Shown here: one piece after another, positions 48,564 through 57,526 of the stretch
Position numbering within the stretch: the stretch's first letter is position 1
Layout of the letters: each line of letters opens with the position of its first letter
Source of the DNA: Nematocida parisii ERTm1
Lineage: Eukaryota; Microsporidia
Length of the DNA stretch: 64,000 bases
Reading direction: 5' to 3'
Assembly: GCF_000250985.1 (NCBI RefSeq)
Contig: NW_013524649.1
Span: 1-64,000 of the forward strand
The notes under the pieces: generated by a model
What the model was told of the DNA's origin: nothing
Database searches by the model: none
What the model saw: the letters and a program-made list of their open reading frames with translations, nothing else
Made by a program: the position numbers and the translations under genes

Positions 48564-49076
48564 TCATTTATTAGCATTTTGTTTGTTAATTGGTTCATTC
48601 TGGTCGCATTTTTTACTATCTTTAGACGCAGTCTTAAAGAGTCGCTTTGGGCGTGATAGGCCCCCGTGTGTGCGGAAATAAAGGCCGCATGCATTGCACA
48701 CCATGCGGTGGCCGTGCCTGCGCCAGAGCGGAGTGGTTGATGTGCCGCACTGTGCACATGAAAAGTTAAACTTCTTCACGTTCTTGCGCTTTCCCTGGTA
48801 TTTGCTGTTTAGTGTGCATTGGAGGAGTTCTTTACATATTTGCGTGCACACATCGCCGGTTTCTCGTGGATGAAAGTGCAGTTTAATTTTCGCTGTGCCA
48901 TGATCTCTTAATATGTCAATACGGAGCATTTGCATCCCAATATTTATTGCCATAATAGATTCTACAGGATTGTCCTCTTCAGATAAACTTCTCTCCTCAC
49001 TGTCTAATAGAGAAAGCCTTTTACTCTGTTTAGGCCCAGAATCGTCTTTTCCTACGATATCTTTGGCCTTATTCAT
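48564..49076 (-). CDS. GATA zinc-finger transcription factor (copy A)
   Basis: 170 residues. One GATA finger at 107-130 (C107, C110, C127, C130) with [10 protein letters not shown] and [14 protein letters not shown], then a basic tail (SRPKRLFK). Again 16 residues separate the cysteine pairs. The N-terminal 100 residues are acidic then helical ([22 protein letters not shown]) and contain two extra cysteines. It is the upstream member of the tandem pair. Divergent in the N-terminus from copy B, so the two may have different partners. Confidence 0.9.
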   Translation of the reverse strand: MNKAKDIVGKDDSGPKQSKRLSLLDSEERSLSEEDNPVESIMAINIGMQMLRIDILRDHGTAKIKLHFHPRETGDVCTQICKELLQCTLNSKYQGKRKNVKKFNFSCAQCGTSTTPLWRRHGHRMVCNACGLYFRTHGGLSRPKRLFKTASKDSKKCDQNEPINKQNANK

Positions 49077-49177
49077 TTTATTCTATTTTTTGGCTGAGAT
49101 AAATAATAAACCTCGAAAGTGATAGAAAATTACTGATGATTAGATGCAGATATGCCCACCATCAAAATATACCCCAA

Positions 49178-49804
49178 TTACATTAGCTCGTTGTCTCTGT
49201 CTCTTCTTTCATAGCACTTAATACGATCTGTTCGCTTTAAATTTCTATACTCCTTTATCTTTTGGGCGCGCTTATTCTTCTTTTTGTTCTCTTTCAGTAG
49301 AGAATGTCTATCGATCATAGGGTCTTCATGGTCTTTTACTTCTATTAACCAGTTTCTGTCTAGGTCGTTCTTACTCCCCCTGCCAAACGCAGGCGCATAT
49401 TCTCGTGTGACCTCATCATATACTCTTCCTCCTGTTTTGTTTTTGCTTCTTACAATTCCTTTTCTTGCTGCAAACATTTCCCACTTAGTCTTAACAGACT
49501 CTTCAGGAAGAACTCGCGCTCTAGGAAAAATTGTTTCCTTTGAGTATTCTGGCATATGCGCAAGTATCTCCTTGGGAAGTACATACTGCGTGGCATTGTG
49601 TAGATCGTATTTAGTAGGGAGCTCTTTCAGCTTTTTAAAGAAGTTCAGAGCAATCGCTCTATACTTTACTGACACATCGCTCTCTGCATTTCCTTCTGAG
49701 ATGGCTATGAATCTCTTTGTATCGTATACATCTGCCAACCGCATTATTAAAAATTTTCCCGTGCTGCTTAAACTTAAATATTCGAGTTGGATTATAAAAT
49801 GCAT
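49178..49804 (-). CDS. RRS1: Rrs1, 60S ribosome biogenesis factor
   Basis: 208 residues from the ATG at 49804. The core reads KTKWEMFAARKGIVRSK, matching the Rrs1 hallmark TKWEKFAAKKGI. GRVYDEVTREYAPAFGRG then corresponds to VWDEEKKEW, and NWLIEVKDHEDP to EWLIEV...DP. The N-terminus IIQLEYLSLSS agrees with the family's FDLGNLLA. Rrs1 with Rpf2 brings the 5S RNP into pre-60S particles. The ORF extends to an ATG at 49864, but those 20 residues are hydrophobic and not conserved, and the ATG at 49744 would cut the conserved N-terminal strand. Confidence 0.9.
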   Translation of the reverse strand: MHFIIQLEYLSLSSTGKFLIMRLADVYDTKRFIAISEGNAESDVSVKYRAIALNFFKKLKELPTKYDLHNATQYVLPKEILAHMPEYSKETIFPRARVLPEESVKTKWEMFAARKGIVRSKNKTGGRVYDEVTREYAPAFGRGSKNDLDRNWLIEVKDHEDPMIDRHSLLKENKKKNKRAQKIKEYRNLKRTDRIKCYERRDRDNELM

Positions 49805-50024
49805 GCCAAATAACAATAGGCACACCCGAAAGCAAATATCTACCAAGAACCAAAAACCCAACAAAATAAACTCTAGATTTATCTCTATATCATGTTATTA
49901 TATACACAATGCTGCTAATTCTTTTATAATTTAAAATTCCAGGAAAACAATATGCCCGCACAAATAGACATTGCTGCATGTGATTACACACATGCCTCTT
50001 CTTCACTTGCACAGAAATTAGCTT

Positions 50025-50249
50025 CTATCCCAATATCAACCAATATATAATGAATAGAATATTTATAACAATAAGTGGGATAAAGCTAAGAGTTTTGATT
50101 GTTCTTATAAGTTCAGATAACTGTCGCACCACTGCATTCTCACTTTTTCGGGTTATCCCCAGATTGTCTAGAAATCTTTCCTCATTCAGTATGCACACAC
50201 TATTTCCAAGCATGGTAAATGTATACAGAATAGCTCCTAAACCAAACAT
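50025..50249 (-). CDS. YOS1: Yos1/IER3IP1 family ER-Golgi membrane protein
   Basis: 74 residues from the ATG at 50249, which starts MFGLGAILY, as in Yos1 (MLFGLGRLFY). The conserved EERFLDNLGI follows, then a short hydrophilic linker, ELIRTIKTL and the second transmembrane helix with FIPLIVINILFIIY, close to RIPLIGINILVIVY. Yos1 acts with Yip1 and Yif1 in COPII vesicle transport. An in-frame ATG at 50306 adds 19 hydrophobic residues and is not used. It holds one TTCGGGTT copy inside the coding region. Confidence 0.9.
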   Translation of the reverse strand: MFGLGAILYTFTMLGNSVCILNEERFLDNLGITRKSENAVVRQLSELIRTIKTLSFIPLIVINILFIIYWLILG

Positions 50250-50453
50250 AAAAAAAATAAACGAAATTATTAAATATATCCCTAAAACGAGTGAATTAGA
50301 ATACACAAAGCATTGTGCACTTGCCTGCCATAAAATTCAGGCTTTACTCAGAGATAAACATGAATTCCTATTCCTTTGCACTCTAATACATACATATATT
50401 GACAAATTATACTCGAGATCGTAGAAATGCTCTCTATTCGTACAAAAACTGTT

Positions 50454-51173
50454 TTATGTTTCATTCATGCTGCTATACTTCTCATCTTGAAGGAACAGTG
50501 GCTTTCTTTTTCGAGGGGTACGTCTGTTGTTCCTTTGCGCAAGCACTTTGCACTTGTCTTGGTACAGAACAATCACCACTCCCGGCGCAATTATTGTACA
50601 GAACAATTCCCAGAGCGATATCTTGCAGGGCGAAAGGAACACTGATGTATTGCCTAGAAGAATATTCATAGAAAGAGAAACCGCTCGAAGTATGTATACA
50701 TGTCTATCTGCAAGATGTATCTTGCGTATTCCATGCTGTAGCAGCATAAAAATAATTGTGAATCCACTTGCACACTCTATGCGGCCTATTTCAGAAGAAA
50801 GAGCAAGGGCAGAAAAAGTACTAGTGAATCTGCTAATAAAGGAATGAAATGAAAGTAGAAAGGAGCACGCGCTCATAATAAGCCCGAAATAGATCATACT
50901 CTGCATTTTGTAGAATATATGATGGAAAAGCGGAGAGATAAACAGAATATGCATAAGATATATGCAAAGCATTCTATTTGAGTGATGCCGATAAATAGAG
51001 GTTCGCTCTAAAACAAAAACAAAAACTACAGCCAAAACAGATAAATATTCAATATAGTTAAGCACATCCCATTCTCTATCAATTAAGTACAGAATATTTA
51101 CAACAGAGATGGAGAGCGAAATCTTGTTGAAAAGTCGCCACATGACCAAGATGTCAGTCTCAGGGTAAAACAT
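50454..51173 (-). CDS. PIG-C/Gpi2-like multi-pass membrane protein
   Basis: 239 residues with about six hydrophobic segments and a basic tail (NNRRTPRKRKP). The middle part has the layout of PIG-C: an SPLFHHIFYKMQSMIYFGLIMS segment recalling [21 protein letters not shown]. It is followed by FSALALSSEIGRIECASGF, recalling the family's SSTLSLNMAIFASVCLASR. PIG-C is a subunit of the GPI N-acetylglucosaminyltransferase that starts GPI-anchor synthesis on the cytosolic face of the ER. The match is by pattern only, at low identity, and the N-terminal domain is shortened. Confidence 0.45.
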   Translation of the reverse strand: MFYPETDILVMWRLFNKISLSISVVNILYLIDREWDVLNYIEYLSVLAVVFVFVLERTSIYRHHSNRMLCIYLMHILFISPLFHHIFYKMQSMIYFGLIMSACSFLLSFHSFISRFTSTFSALALSSEIGRIECASGFTIIFMLLQHGIRKIHLADRHVYILRAVSLSMNILLGNTSVFLSPCKISLWELFCTIIAPGVVIVLYQDKCKVLAQRNNRRTPRKRKPLFLQDEKYSSMNET

Positions 51174-51540
51174 GAAATTTAATTTTAATTTCTATTTAAA
51201 TTTTGGGACTAGCTATAATATTTCTAGTTCTGTATTTTAAAGCATTCGATAAAACAGGAATTTTATTAAAATGCTGGTATTTAGCTAGATTCCCTTTTAA
51301 CAGCTTGCCAAATGAAAGAATAGAAAAAACTCTTGAGATAGACAAGATGCCTATATGGCAATAACCAGAAGCATTCAATAAAAACATATTGTAGTTTAGC
51401 TCAAATATAACTAGATTCATTTTAAATGGGAATATCCCAACAATTAAAATACTTAAATTGGCTTGCATACATTCTAAACTACGATTTCAGGATGTTGCTA
51501 TTAGACAGTACTTGAATAATTTGTATCTTTATTTAATTCT
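51174..51540. other. Intergenic, same-strand genes on both sides
   Basis: A 90-codon minus-strand ORF (51196-51468) is present but not protein-like enough to call. Otherwise nothing seen. Confidence 0.45.
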
Positions 51541-52530
51541 TTAGTTCTCTGTTACATTTACGATCTCATCTCTATGGTCGTGCCCCTGTATCACACAGTC
51601 TGCCAGGAATACTAGATTTCTAACTTCTATTTCCTGGAGTACCAGCTGTGTATATATAACACTGTAATCATCATATATATAGAAAGACTTGTTGCATAGT
51701 CTTATTTCCTCTCTAAGCAATGCATCTTCTATTCCTGTTTCATTTCCAACAATGTTTCTGTATTTACTATGGGTGCTAAGAATGCCCTCCAACTCACTTA
51801 TGCTCTTGCAGTTTATTAAGAGTTCTTTGTGCACCTGGGTAAAACTGTTGCAAGACGGGAAAAGATTCAACTTCTCTGTGCTTGGTATGTTTGTGTTTAT
51901 AAGGGCATAGAGTATCTCTATAATGACCTTATCTCCTTCAAAAACAATTAACTCCTCCAGACACAAGCGGTTTTTTATACAATAGCCATATACCAGCTCT
52001 AAATACCTCTTCTGTAGAATACTTTTAACATATTGTATGTCCTTGTTTAACAGCTCATAAGTAAGGCCTTCAACGTATTTGCTAAGTGATGTGTTCTCTA
52101 AGCAGTACTTCCAAGTGTCTTTTGCTGTTTGTGTAACCTTGATAAAATTCAGTCCTGGATACCCGCCGAGTGGGTGAGTGTTTAGCTCCGTCTCTAATAG
52201 CTTTGGACTCTCTTTCTTGCATGCCCACAGATATAAAAAGTTGTCTAGCTGATACTTTTCTTTGTAGAAGTTAATTAGAACTTCAGACTGTTTTGTGGCA
52301 AATGATTGCGTGATCTGAATCTGCTCATCTATGCATTTGTACATCGCAGACTTAAACGCAGCCAGCGACATCTTGGCTTCTAGCAAGTACTTCCCGTATA
52401 TTGTGTTTTGCAGTTTTATTTTTAAATCGTCTAAATTATTGGCAACTTTCATAAGCCTGTAATGTTCATCCTTTAGAAGATTGTTCTTGTTTCCGTGGAC
52501 ATAATTAATTATTCCAGTCTCTTGCTGCAT
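51541..52530 (-). CDS. VMA6: V-type ATPase V0 subunit d (Vma6)
   Basis: 329 residues. The N-terminus GIINYVHGNKNNLL, then LDDLKIKLQNTIYGKYL, matches subunit d (GYLEGLVRG..., LEDLKLHLQSTDYGNFL). THPLGGYPGLNFIKVTQT fits the family's CHPLGSFEQMEAVNIAQT, LFPSC corresponds to LFPHC, and the end EVRNLVFLADCVIQGHDHRDEI to [20 protein letters not shown]. Subunit d caps the c-ring and couples the central stalk to the membrane rotor, needed for organelle acidification. No membrane segments, as expected. It is divergent from PheRS beta with a 90-bp shared promoter. Confidence 0.9.
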   Translation of the reverse strand: MQQETGIINYVHGNKNNLLKDEHYRLMKVANNLDDLKIKLQNTIYGKYLLEAKMSLAAFKSAMYKCIDEQIQITQSFATKQSEVLINFYKEKYQLDNFLYLWACKKESPKLLETELNTHPLGGYPGLNFIKVTQTAKDTWKYCLENTSLSKYVEGLTYELLNKDIQYVKSILQKRYLELVYGYCIKNRLCLEELIVFEGDKVIIEILYALINTNIPSTEKLNLFPSCNSFTQVHKELLINCKSISELEGILSTHSKYRNIVGNETGIEDALLREEIRLCNKSFYIYDDYSVIYTQLVLQEIEVRNLVFLADCVIQGHDHRDEIVNVTEN

Positions 52531-52620
52531 ACTTCTTCGAAAAAATAAAAATATTTATTCATTCTGAGTATTTCACGTATCTGCTGCAGCGTTATTTATT
52601 TTTATTATTTTTCATACGGA
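52531..52620. promoter_or_regulatory. 90-bp bidirectional promoter region (VMA6 / PheRS beta)
   Basis: The start codons of the two genes face away from each other, 90 bp apart. A-rich on one side and T-rich on the other. No specific element identified. Confidence 0.5.
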
Positions 52621-54279
52621 ATGGCCTCTATTTCAGTAAGCAAGAATGCACTACTAGCGGGAATAGGAAAATCATACAGCGATGATGAAATGACCGATGT
52701 TCTTTTTGACTTTGGGCTAGAATTGGATGAAATTTCAGTTGAAGACAATGAGGTGCAGTATAAAATAGACATACCGGCTAACAGATACGATCTGCTGTGT
52801 TTAAAAGGGCTGATATATGGGCTTAGATCATATATTGACTGTGTTCCTGGAAAGGTCCTTGAGAGTAAGAAGACTGTTGAGTCTGTAGATGGAGTTAGAC
52901 CAGAAGCTAGGCCATATATTAAAATGGCAATTCTAAAGGGCGTTAATTTGGAGAATGGTGGATACTCTGATCTAATAAACTTCCAGGACAAGCTGCACCA
53001 GGGCTTGGGGCAAAACCGGCGTCTAATGGCCATTGGAACACATGACTACGACAAAACCACCCGGCCATATACATACACAGAGATGCATGAGGATGAGATT
53101 AAGTTTACACCACTTTCTCAGAGCAGAGAGTACACAAGAAAAGAGCTGGACGACCTTTATAAAGCAGACAGCAAGCTGAAGGACTACTTGAATCTGGCGC
53201 GAAAGAATGGGATGGTTCCAGTGGTGCTTGACAGTAAGAAAAATATTCTGTCACTTCCTCCTCTTATAAACAGTGAGCTATCTAAAATAACGGAGAAAAC
53301 AAAGAATATTTTCATTGAAATCACAGGAACCGACTTGGGAAGAGTGTCCACGGCAATGGACCTTCTTCTGCACCATTTCTCTGAGGACAAAACAGAGATT
53401 GAGGAGATACTTATAGATAACGGAAGTGAGTATCAAGAAGAAACAAAGAAGATTAGAATTACACCAGAAATAATTAAGAAGGAGCTCACACTAGATCTAA
53501 CACTAGATACAGTCCAGACCTATATGAAACGAATGATGCACCAGGTAGAAGTAAACAGCAGCCAAACAGAGTCAGGCTGGAGCATAGATGTAATTCCTAC
53601 TAAACTCCGGCCAGACATTCTACACCAGTGTGACATTATAGAAGACATTGCAATTGCGCATGGCTATAATAACTTTGCACGAACTCTAGGAAACAACTAT
53701 ACAATTGGAAAAGAGCTTCCTATAAATAAGCTGGCACAGAGCCTGAGAGAAGAGTGTGCAAGAGTGGACTACACCGAGCTATTCACAATGGCCCTTTTAT
53801 CCATGGAAGACTATTTCGGATTTGGTGTAGACAGACATATTAAGGTGAAAAATCCAAAGAGCATGGAGTGTGAGGTTCTTCGGCAGCACCTAATTCCCTC
53901 TGTTCTAAAGTGTCTTATATCAAACCAGCACTACCAGCTGCCAATAAAGGTTTTTGAGGTATCTGATGTGGGCGAGTTCACCGACAGTGATGTGGGAGTA
54001 AAAAATAGCAAGCGCCTGTGCATGGGAATATGTGGAAGAACTAGCAGCCTTGAATTGCTCCAAGAGTCATTTGATGTGGTTATGAAAAGACAAGGATTTA
54101 CTGTAGAGTATAGAAACAATGACAGCGCGCCATTTGTTAAAGGGCGATCTTGCCAAGTACTTTATAAAGGAAATAAAATAGGATATCTTGGGGTGTTAGA
54201 CTTAAACATCCTTGCACACCACAAAATGCCATATGTTTGCTCCTTTGTAGAGATATGTCTAAACAAATTAATAGAATAG
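52621..54279 (+). CDS. FRS1: Phenylalanyl-tRNA synthetase beta subunit
   Basis: 552 residues, eukaryotic/archaeal type. The N-terminal B1 domain starts MASISVSKNALL and contains VQYKIDIPANRYDLLCLKGL, a hallmark of the family. B3/B4 at about 80-250 includes INFQDKLHQGLGQNRR and AIGTHDYDK. B5 lies at about 280-355, and the catalytic-like core from about 360 contains DVIPTKLRPDILHQCDIIEDIAIAHGYNN. The beta subunit pairs with alpha as an (alpha-beta)2 enzyme that charges tRNA-Phe; its core is inactive and binds the tRNA and edits. It is close to family length (about 590). The tRNA-Phe gene lies in the same window (30251-30322). Confidence 0.95.
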   Translation: MASISVSKNALLAGIGKSYSDDEMTDVLFDFGLELDEISVEDNEVQYKIDIPANRYDLLCLKGLIYGLRSYIDCVPGKVLESKKTVESVDGVRPEARPYIKMAILKGVNLENGGYSDLINFQDKLHQGLGQNRRLMAIGTHDYDKTTRPYTYTEMHEDEIKFTPLSQSREYTRKELDDLYKADSKLKDYLNLARKNGMVPVVLDSKKNILSLPPLINSELSKITEKTKNIFIEITGTDLGRVSTAMDLLLHHFSEDKTEIEEILIDNGSEYQEETKKIRITPEIIKKELTLDLTLDTVQTYMKRMMHQVEVNSSQTESGWSIDVIPTKLRPDILHQCDIIEDIAIAHGYNNFARTLGNNYTIGKELPINKLAQSLREECARVDYTELFTMALLSMEDYFGFGVDRHIKVKNPKSMECEVLRQHLIPSVLKCLISNQHYQLPIKVFEVSDVGEFTDSDVGVKNSKRLCMGICGRTSSLELLQESFDVVMKRQGFTVEYRNNDSAPFVKGRSCQVLYKGNKIGYLGVLDLNILAHHKMPYVCSFVEICLNKLIE

Positions 54280-54774
54280 ACAATAAATCATACAATTAGT
54301 ACTTTTCATATCTACGCCTGCTTTTTAATAAGCTAGCCTATTATAATAAAGGTCTTTCTTTATAATTATATTTCATGCTATTCTCAACTCTATTTTGTTT
54401 ACTGGTAATATAACCCGAATTTTGGTAGTATGGGGCTTTCTCTGATCCTTTCTGTCTACTTCTGCGAATAGAATGTTCATTGAATTTTAGGCTATAAGTA
54501 ATTTACAATGCTTTATATTGGGATGTATACATTTAAACTAGAAAGCATAAATAGTTTTATTTTTAGTAGGTAGGGGCAATAAGAATCTGATAGTATATGC
54601 TTAAGTTGTTGGAATTGCCTAAACGATGAAAGAATACAATAATACCGCAAAATTAGACCAAATATGTTGTTTATTACAAAGAATACTCTTGAATATTTCA
54701 GGTTTTATGCACTAGTGCTCAAATTACATATTAATATGCACATCTTCTCTAGCTAAATACGTCTCATTATGATA
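54280..54774. other. Intergenic, convergent gene ends
   Basis: AACCCGAA at 54412. No gene seen. Confidence 0.6.
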
Positions 54775-55845
54775 TTAAATCCCGTCTGGCCACACTGCAC
54801 TTACTAGAATAGGAAGAATCAGAGTGGCATCTGCGTGCACTTTTACTGAGGTGGTGTGCTTCTTGATCTTTCCCCAGGACACCGACTCTTCTACCCGCGC
54901 ACCAGCATCACTTCCATCGAACTCTTGTGCCGTATTAACTAGCACACAGTGGTCTAGACCATTTCTAAATAGATTCGCGTTAAGAATATGGTGCTTTATC
55001 ACGCCTGCTCCAAGAATAAGAGCCCCGGTGCTTTCACAAAATAGCCCCTCTCCATTTATTCTCGCAATGTCCTCAACACTGTCAATTACTAGTCTTCTTC
55101 GCTGGTTGAAGTATGTTATAATATCGCCAATCGATCCATCCGTAATAGCTGGGCAGTACACAGGAATATTATTCTTGTATGCCCAGTAGTACACAGACTC
55201 TTCTGAGTTTGCTTTCTTCCCCAGCTCATAAATGAATCTTGACGGCGTTATAATTGATATATCGTCAACTCTTCGATATCCACTTCCAAGACCCTGGATC
55301 TCTGTGCTTTCTGGGTTGTTTTCTAGCCTGCCCTCGATGATATCATTAAGAAACTCGGTCATCCAGTCTTCAAACGCAAAGTAGTTCTCGTTGGGTATGA
55401 GAATGTTTCCTACTCTGTTTAGCCCTTGGGATCTTAGTTTTGCACCATCCATGTCAAACTGGCCCAGCCGGGAGGGTTTTAGAGTTTTTATTATGTCTTC
55501 CTCAACACCACCTGCTGTACTCACCAGAACATCCACAAATTTATTTCGAACAAGATATGCTATTATGTCTCTTAGCCCAGAAGATATAAGATTGCTTGTG
55601 TATCCTAAGAATATTTTACTGTTTGCTGCCCGCATCTTTTTAAGCTCTGCTATCGCCTGATGCAGATGAGTTCCTTGAAATCCAACGGTTTTATACCCTT
55701 CCGTCCATGCGAATAAGTCTGTTTTGGGGAATCCCTTTCCAGAAACTATTTTCATCTTTTCCACCTCCTCTGTGTTTTCTTCTATGTCAGAATCTGCTAG
55801 CTCTTTTATACTTCCTTTATTCATACCGGACGCACTGTTCTCCAT
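54775..55845 (-). CDS. DYS1: Deoxyhypusine synthase
   Basis: 356 residues. GFQGTHLHQAIAELKKM, YTSNLISSGLRDII, VSTAGGVEEDIIK and NVLVPN-like GNILIPNENY are family blocks. VNTAQEFDGSDAGARVEESVSWGKI contains the catalytic lysine region, and VKVHADATLILPILVSA is the usual C-terminus. The enzyme transfers the aminobutyl group of spermidine to eIF5A lysine, the first step of hypusine formation. Length is near human (369). It is followed on the same strand, upstream, by the DHHC gene with only 7 bp between, and the two may share a transcript. Confidence 0.97.
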   Translation of the reverse strand: MENSASGMNKGSIKELADSDIEENTEEVEKMKIVSGKGFPKTDLFAWTEGYKTVGFQGTHLHQAIAELKKMRAANSKIFLGYTSNLISSGLRDIIAYLVRNKFVDVLVSTAGGVEEDIIKTLKPSRLGQFDMDGAKLRSQGLNRVGNILIPNENYFAFEDWMTEFLNDIIEGRLENNPESTEIQGLGSGYRRVDDISIITPSRFIYELGKKANSEESVYYWAYKNNIPVYCPAITDGSIGDIITYFNQRRRLVIDSVEDIARINGEGLFCESTGALILGAGVIKHHILNANLFRNGLDHCVLVNTAQEFDGSDAGARVEESVSWGKIKKHTTSVKVHADATLILPILVSAVWPDGI

Positions 55846-55852
55846 AAAAAAT

Positions 55853-56530
55853 TTAATCTTTGCACTGAACTTTTTTCGGTTTGCAGTATGCCCTTGAGGT
55901 ATACCCCTTGAGATTTAGCCACATAAAGTATCCAAATAACGCAGAGATAAACGCAGTCAACATGAACGACCATAGTAGTGTTATGTAAAAACAAATAGAT
56001 TTTTGAGTAAATGTGAACTCTGGGAATGGCTGCATGCATCTGTAGACAACTAAAATAAGCCCTCGAAGGCATTCAATTGACAGCAGATTCATAAAATACG
56101 GATAATTTACTTCCCCTATGCAATTACTTAGCCACACACAGTGGTGATCCATGACTGCAATGCACTGATTACACTCTCTGCAGTGAGAAGTCCCCGATGG
56201 GCGGAATATCCCGCATGTTTTGCAAAATACCTCTGAATGAAGCTGCACTCCTTTCTTTTCGAATGACCTTCCTGCAATGGCTTTGTTATCCTGTATAACC
56301 CGGTATGTATAGTCTTTAAATAAAACACTATTGTAATAATTTGAATTTCTTCTGGAAAGTGTGCCAGGATCCATCCTTCCTATGATGATTATTAGCAAAA
56401 AAGTTATTACAGACAGTGCAATAAAAATATATAATGTACGCCCCTCTATAAATGATGTACCCAAGAAAGTTCCTAATAACTCGATCAGTATAGAAAAGCC
56501 TGCTCTTTTGTCCATGCCCACTGCATTCAT
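55853..56530 (-). CDS. DHHC-type palmitoyltransferase
   Basis: 225 residues. Two hydrophobic segments (about 12-26 and 33-50) precede the Cys-rich domain at about 100-145: CKTCGIFRPSGTSHCRECNQC and then MDHHCVWLSNCIG, with the DHHC at 128-131. Two further membrane spans follow at about 150-200. The family palmitoylates cysteines of membrane and trafficking proteins, using C131 as acyl acceptor. The protein is short, like other reduced-genome members. It starts 63 bp from the stop of the ELO gene upstream on the same strand. Confidence 0.93.
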   Translation of the reverse strand: MNAVGMDKRAGFSILIELLGTFLGTSFIEGRTLYIFIALSVITFLLIIIIGRMDPGTLSRRNSNYYNSVLFKDYTYRVIQDNKAIAGRSFEKKGVQLHSEVFCKTCGIFRPSGTSHCRECNQCIAVMDHHCVWLSNCIGEVNYPYFMNLLSIECLRGLILVVYRCMQPFPEFTFTQKSICFYITLLWSFMLTAFISALFGYFMWLNLKGYTSRAYCKPKKVQCKD

Positions 56531-56593
56531 CTTTTGTAAATATGTATATTTGAATTTTTATTGGTAAATTAAGACACCCGCCAATTGGTTCAT

Positions 56594-57526
56594 TTACGAG
56601 GGGCTTAGGAGAGCACTTGAAGACTTAGAGGCAAGAACAGGTGCCGGTACAGATTCTGTCAACTCTATCTGATTCGTCACTGGTGCTTTCTTAGCAGATA
56701 TTTTTCTGTATGTCTGCCTTTCAAAGTTAATGAAAAGACCTATAAGAATAATAACATATACAATATTGAAAATAATAGCAGAATACTGATAGAATCGAAG
56801 GGTTGGCTCGCTGCTAAAAGTCGTCTCTCTACTGATATAGATTGCGCCAAAAAACAGCCCTACAAAGAATTGCCCTATCTGCATAAATGTAATGGCTCTC
56901 TTAAATGGAGCTCTTATTCCTACTACGGTCATTGCATAATATAAATACATTGTGCTGTGAATAAAGGAGTTTAGGACTACCCATATCCAGCCACTATACG
57001 ACTCAGAAAGAGAAACAAGCCAACAAGCAACAATTGCCCCTGCATGATGATACATCTGCAAAAAAGAGCTCTCTTTGTTACTCATAAACAGTATCAGAGT
57101 ATCTACTACCTCATAGTATTTAGATATGTAGAATATCCAGATCCAAGGGGATAACTTCTTTTCCATCTGATTGCCTGGGTCAACTATAAATTTCTCAAAA
57201 GGTAGCGTTATGAATCCAGTGTAGATAACTTCAAATGTCTTCTTAAACACAAGCATGCTGAAGATAGACATCCCCATGTTATGTGCAAAAATAAATGTCT
57301 TTAACTGTACGCTTTTTGGCGTAACAGAAGAAGACTTTTTTGACTTATCCGATGTACTTAGTTGAGGATTAAGTATCTCTTTCTTCTCCTTTTTTTCTTT
57401 AATTCTCTTGTTGTTTCTAACAACCCACACTATATAGATAAAAGCACTAAAAATAGGCACTTCCCAGTGAAGGGAAACATTTTTAATTCCTCCTAAAAAG
57501 CTGCTTGCGCTTTGTAAACTGTCCAT
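56594..57526 (-). CDS. ELO family very-long-chain fatty acid elongase with QxxHH box
   Basis: 310 residues with about seven membrane spans. The family signature is present: SKYYEVVDTLILFMSN for the K-x2-E-x2-D-T block. The histidine box reads SFLQMYHHAGAIVACW (157-161 QMYHH), where ELO has HxxHH, and then NSFIHSTMYLYYAM. ELO enzymes condense malonyl-CoA with acyl-CoA in the ER. The first histidine of the box is Gln here (codon CAG); the other two are kept. Basic residues in the 40-75 loop. Activity should be confirmed because the box is catalytic. Confidence 0.9.
   Translation of the reverse strand: MDSLQSASSFLGGIKNVSLHWEVPIFSAFIYIVWVVRNNKRIKEKKEKKEILNPQLSTSDKSKKSSSVTPKSVQLKTFIFAHNMGMSIFSMLVFKKTFEVIYTGFITLPFEKFIVDPGNQMEKKLSPWIWIFYISKYYEVVDTLILFMSNKESSFLQMYHHAGAIVACWLVSLSESYSGWIWVVLNSFIHSTMYLYYAMTVVGIRAPFKRAITFMQIGQFFVGLFFGAIYISRETTFSSEPTLRFYQYSAIIFNIVYVIILIGLFINFERQTYRKISAKKAPVTNQIELTESVPAPVLASKSSSALLSPS

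Noticed and set aside
51196-51468. 90-codon minus-strand ORF between the PIG-C-like and VMA6 genes
   Set aside because: No motif, AT-driven composition; may be real but I cannot support it.
51541-52530. Similarity of the HPLGGYPGLNF segment to GGFAGVNF in the secreted 640-residue protein, suggesting one orphan family
   Set aside because: The protein matches V-ATPase subunit d along its whole length, including this block; the resemblance is by chance.
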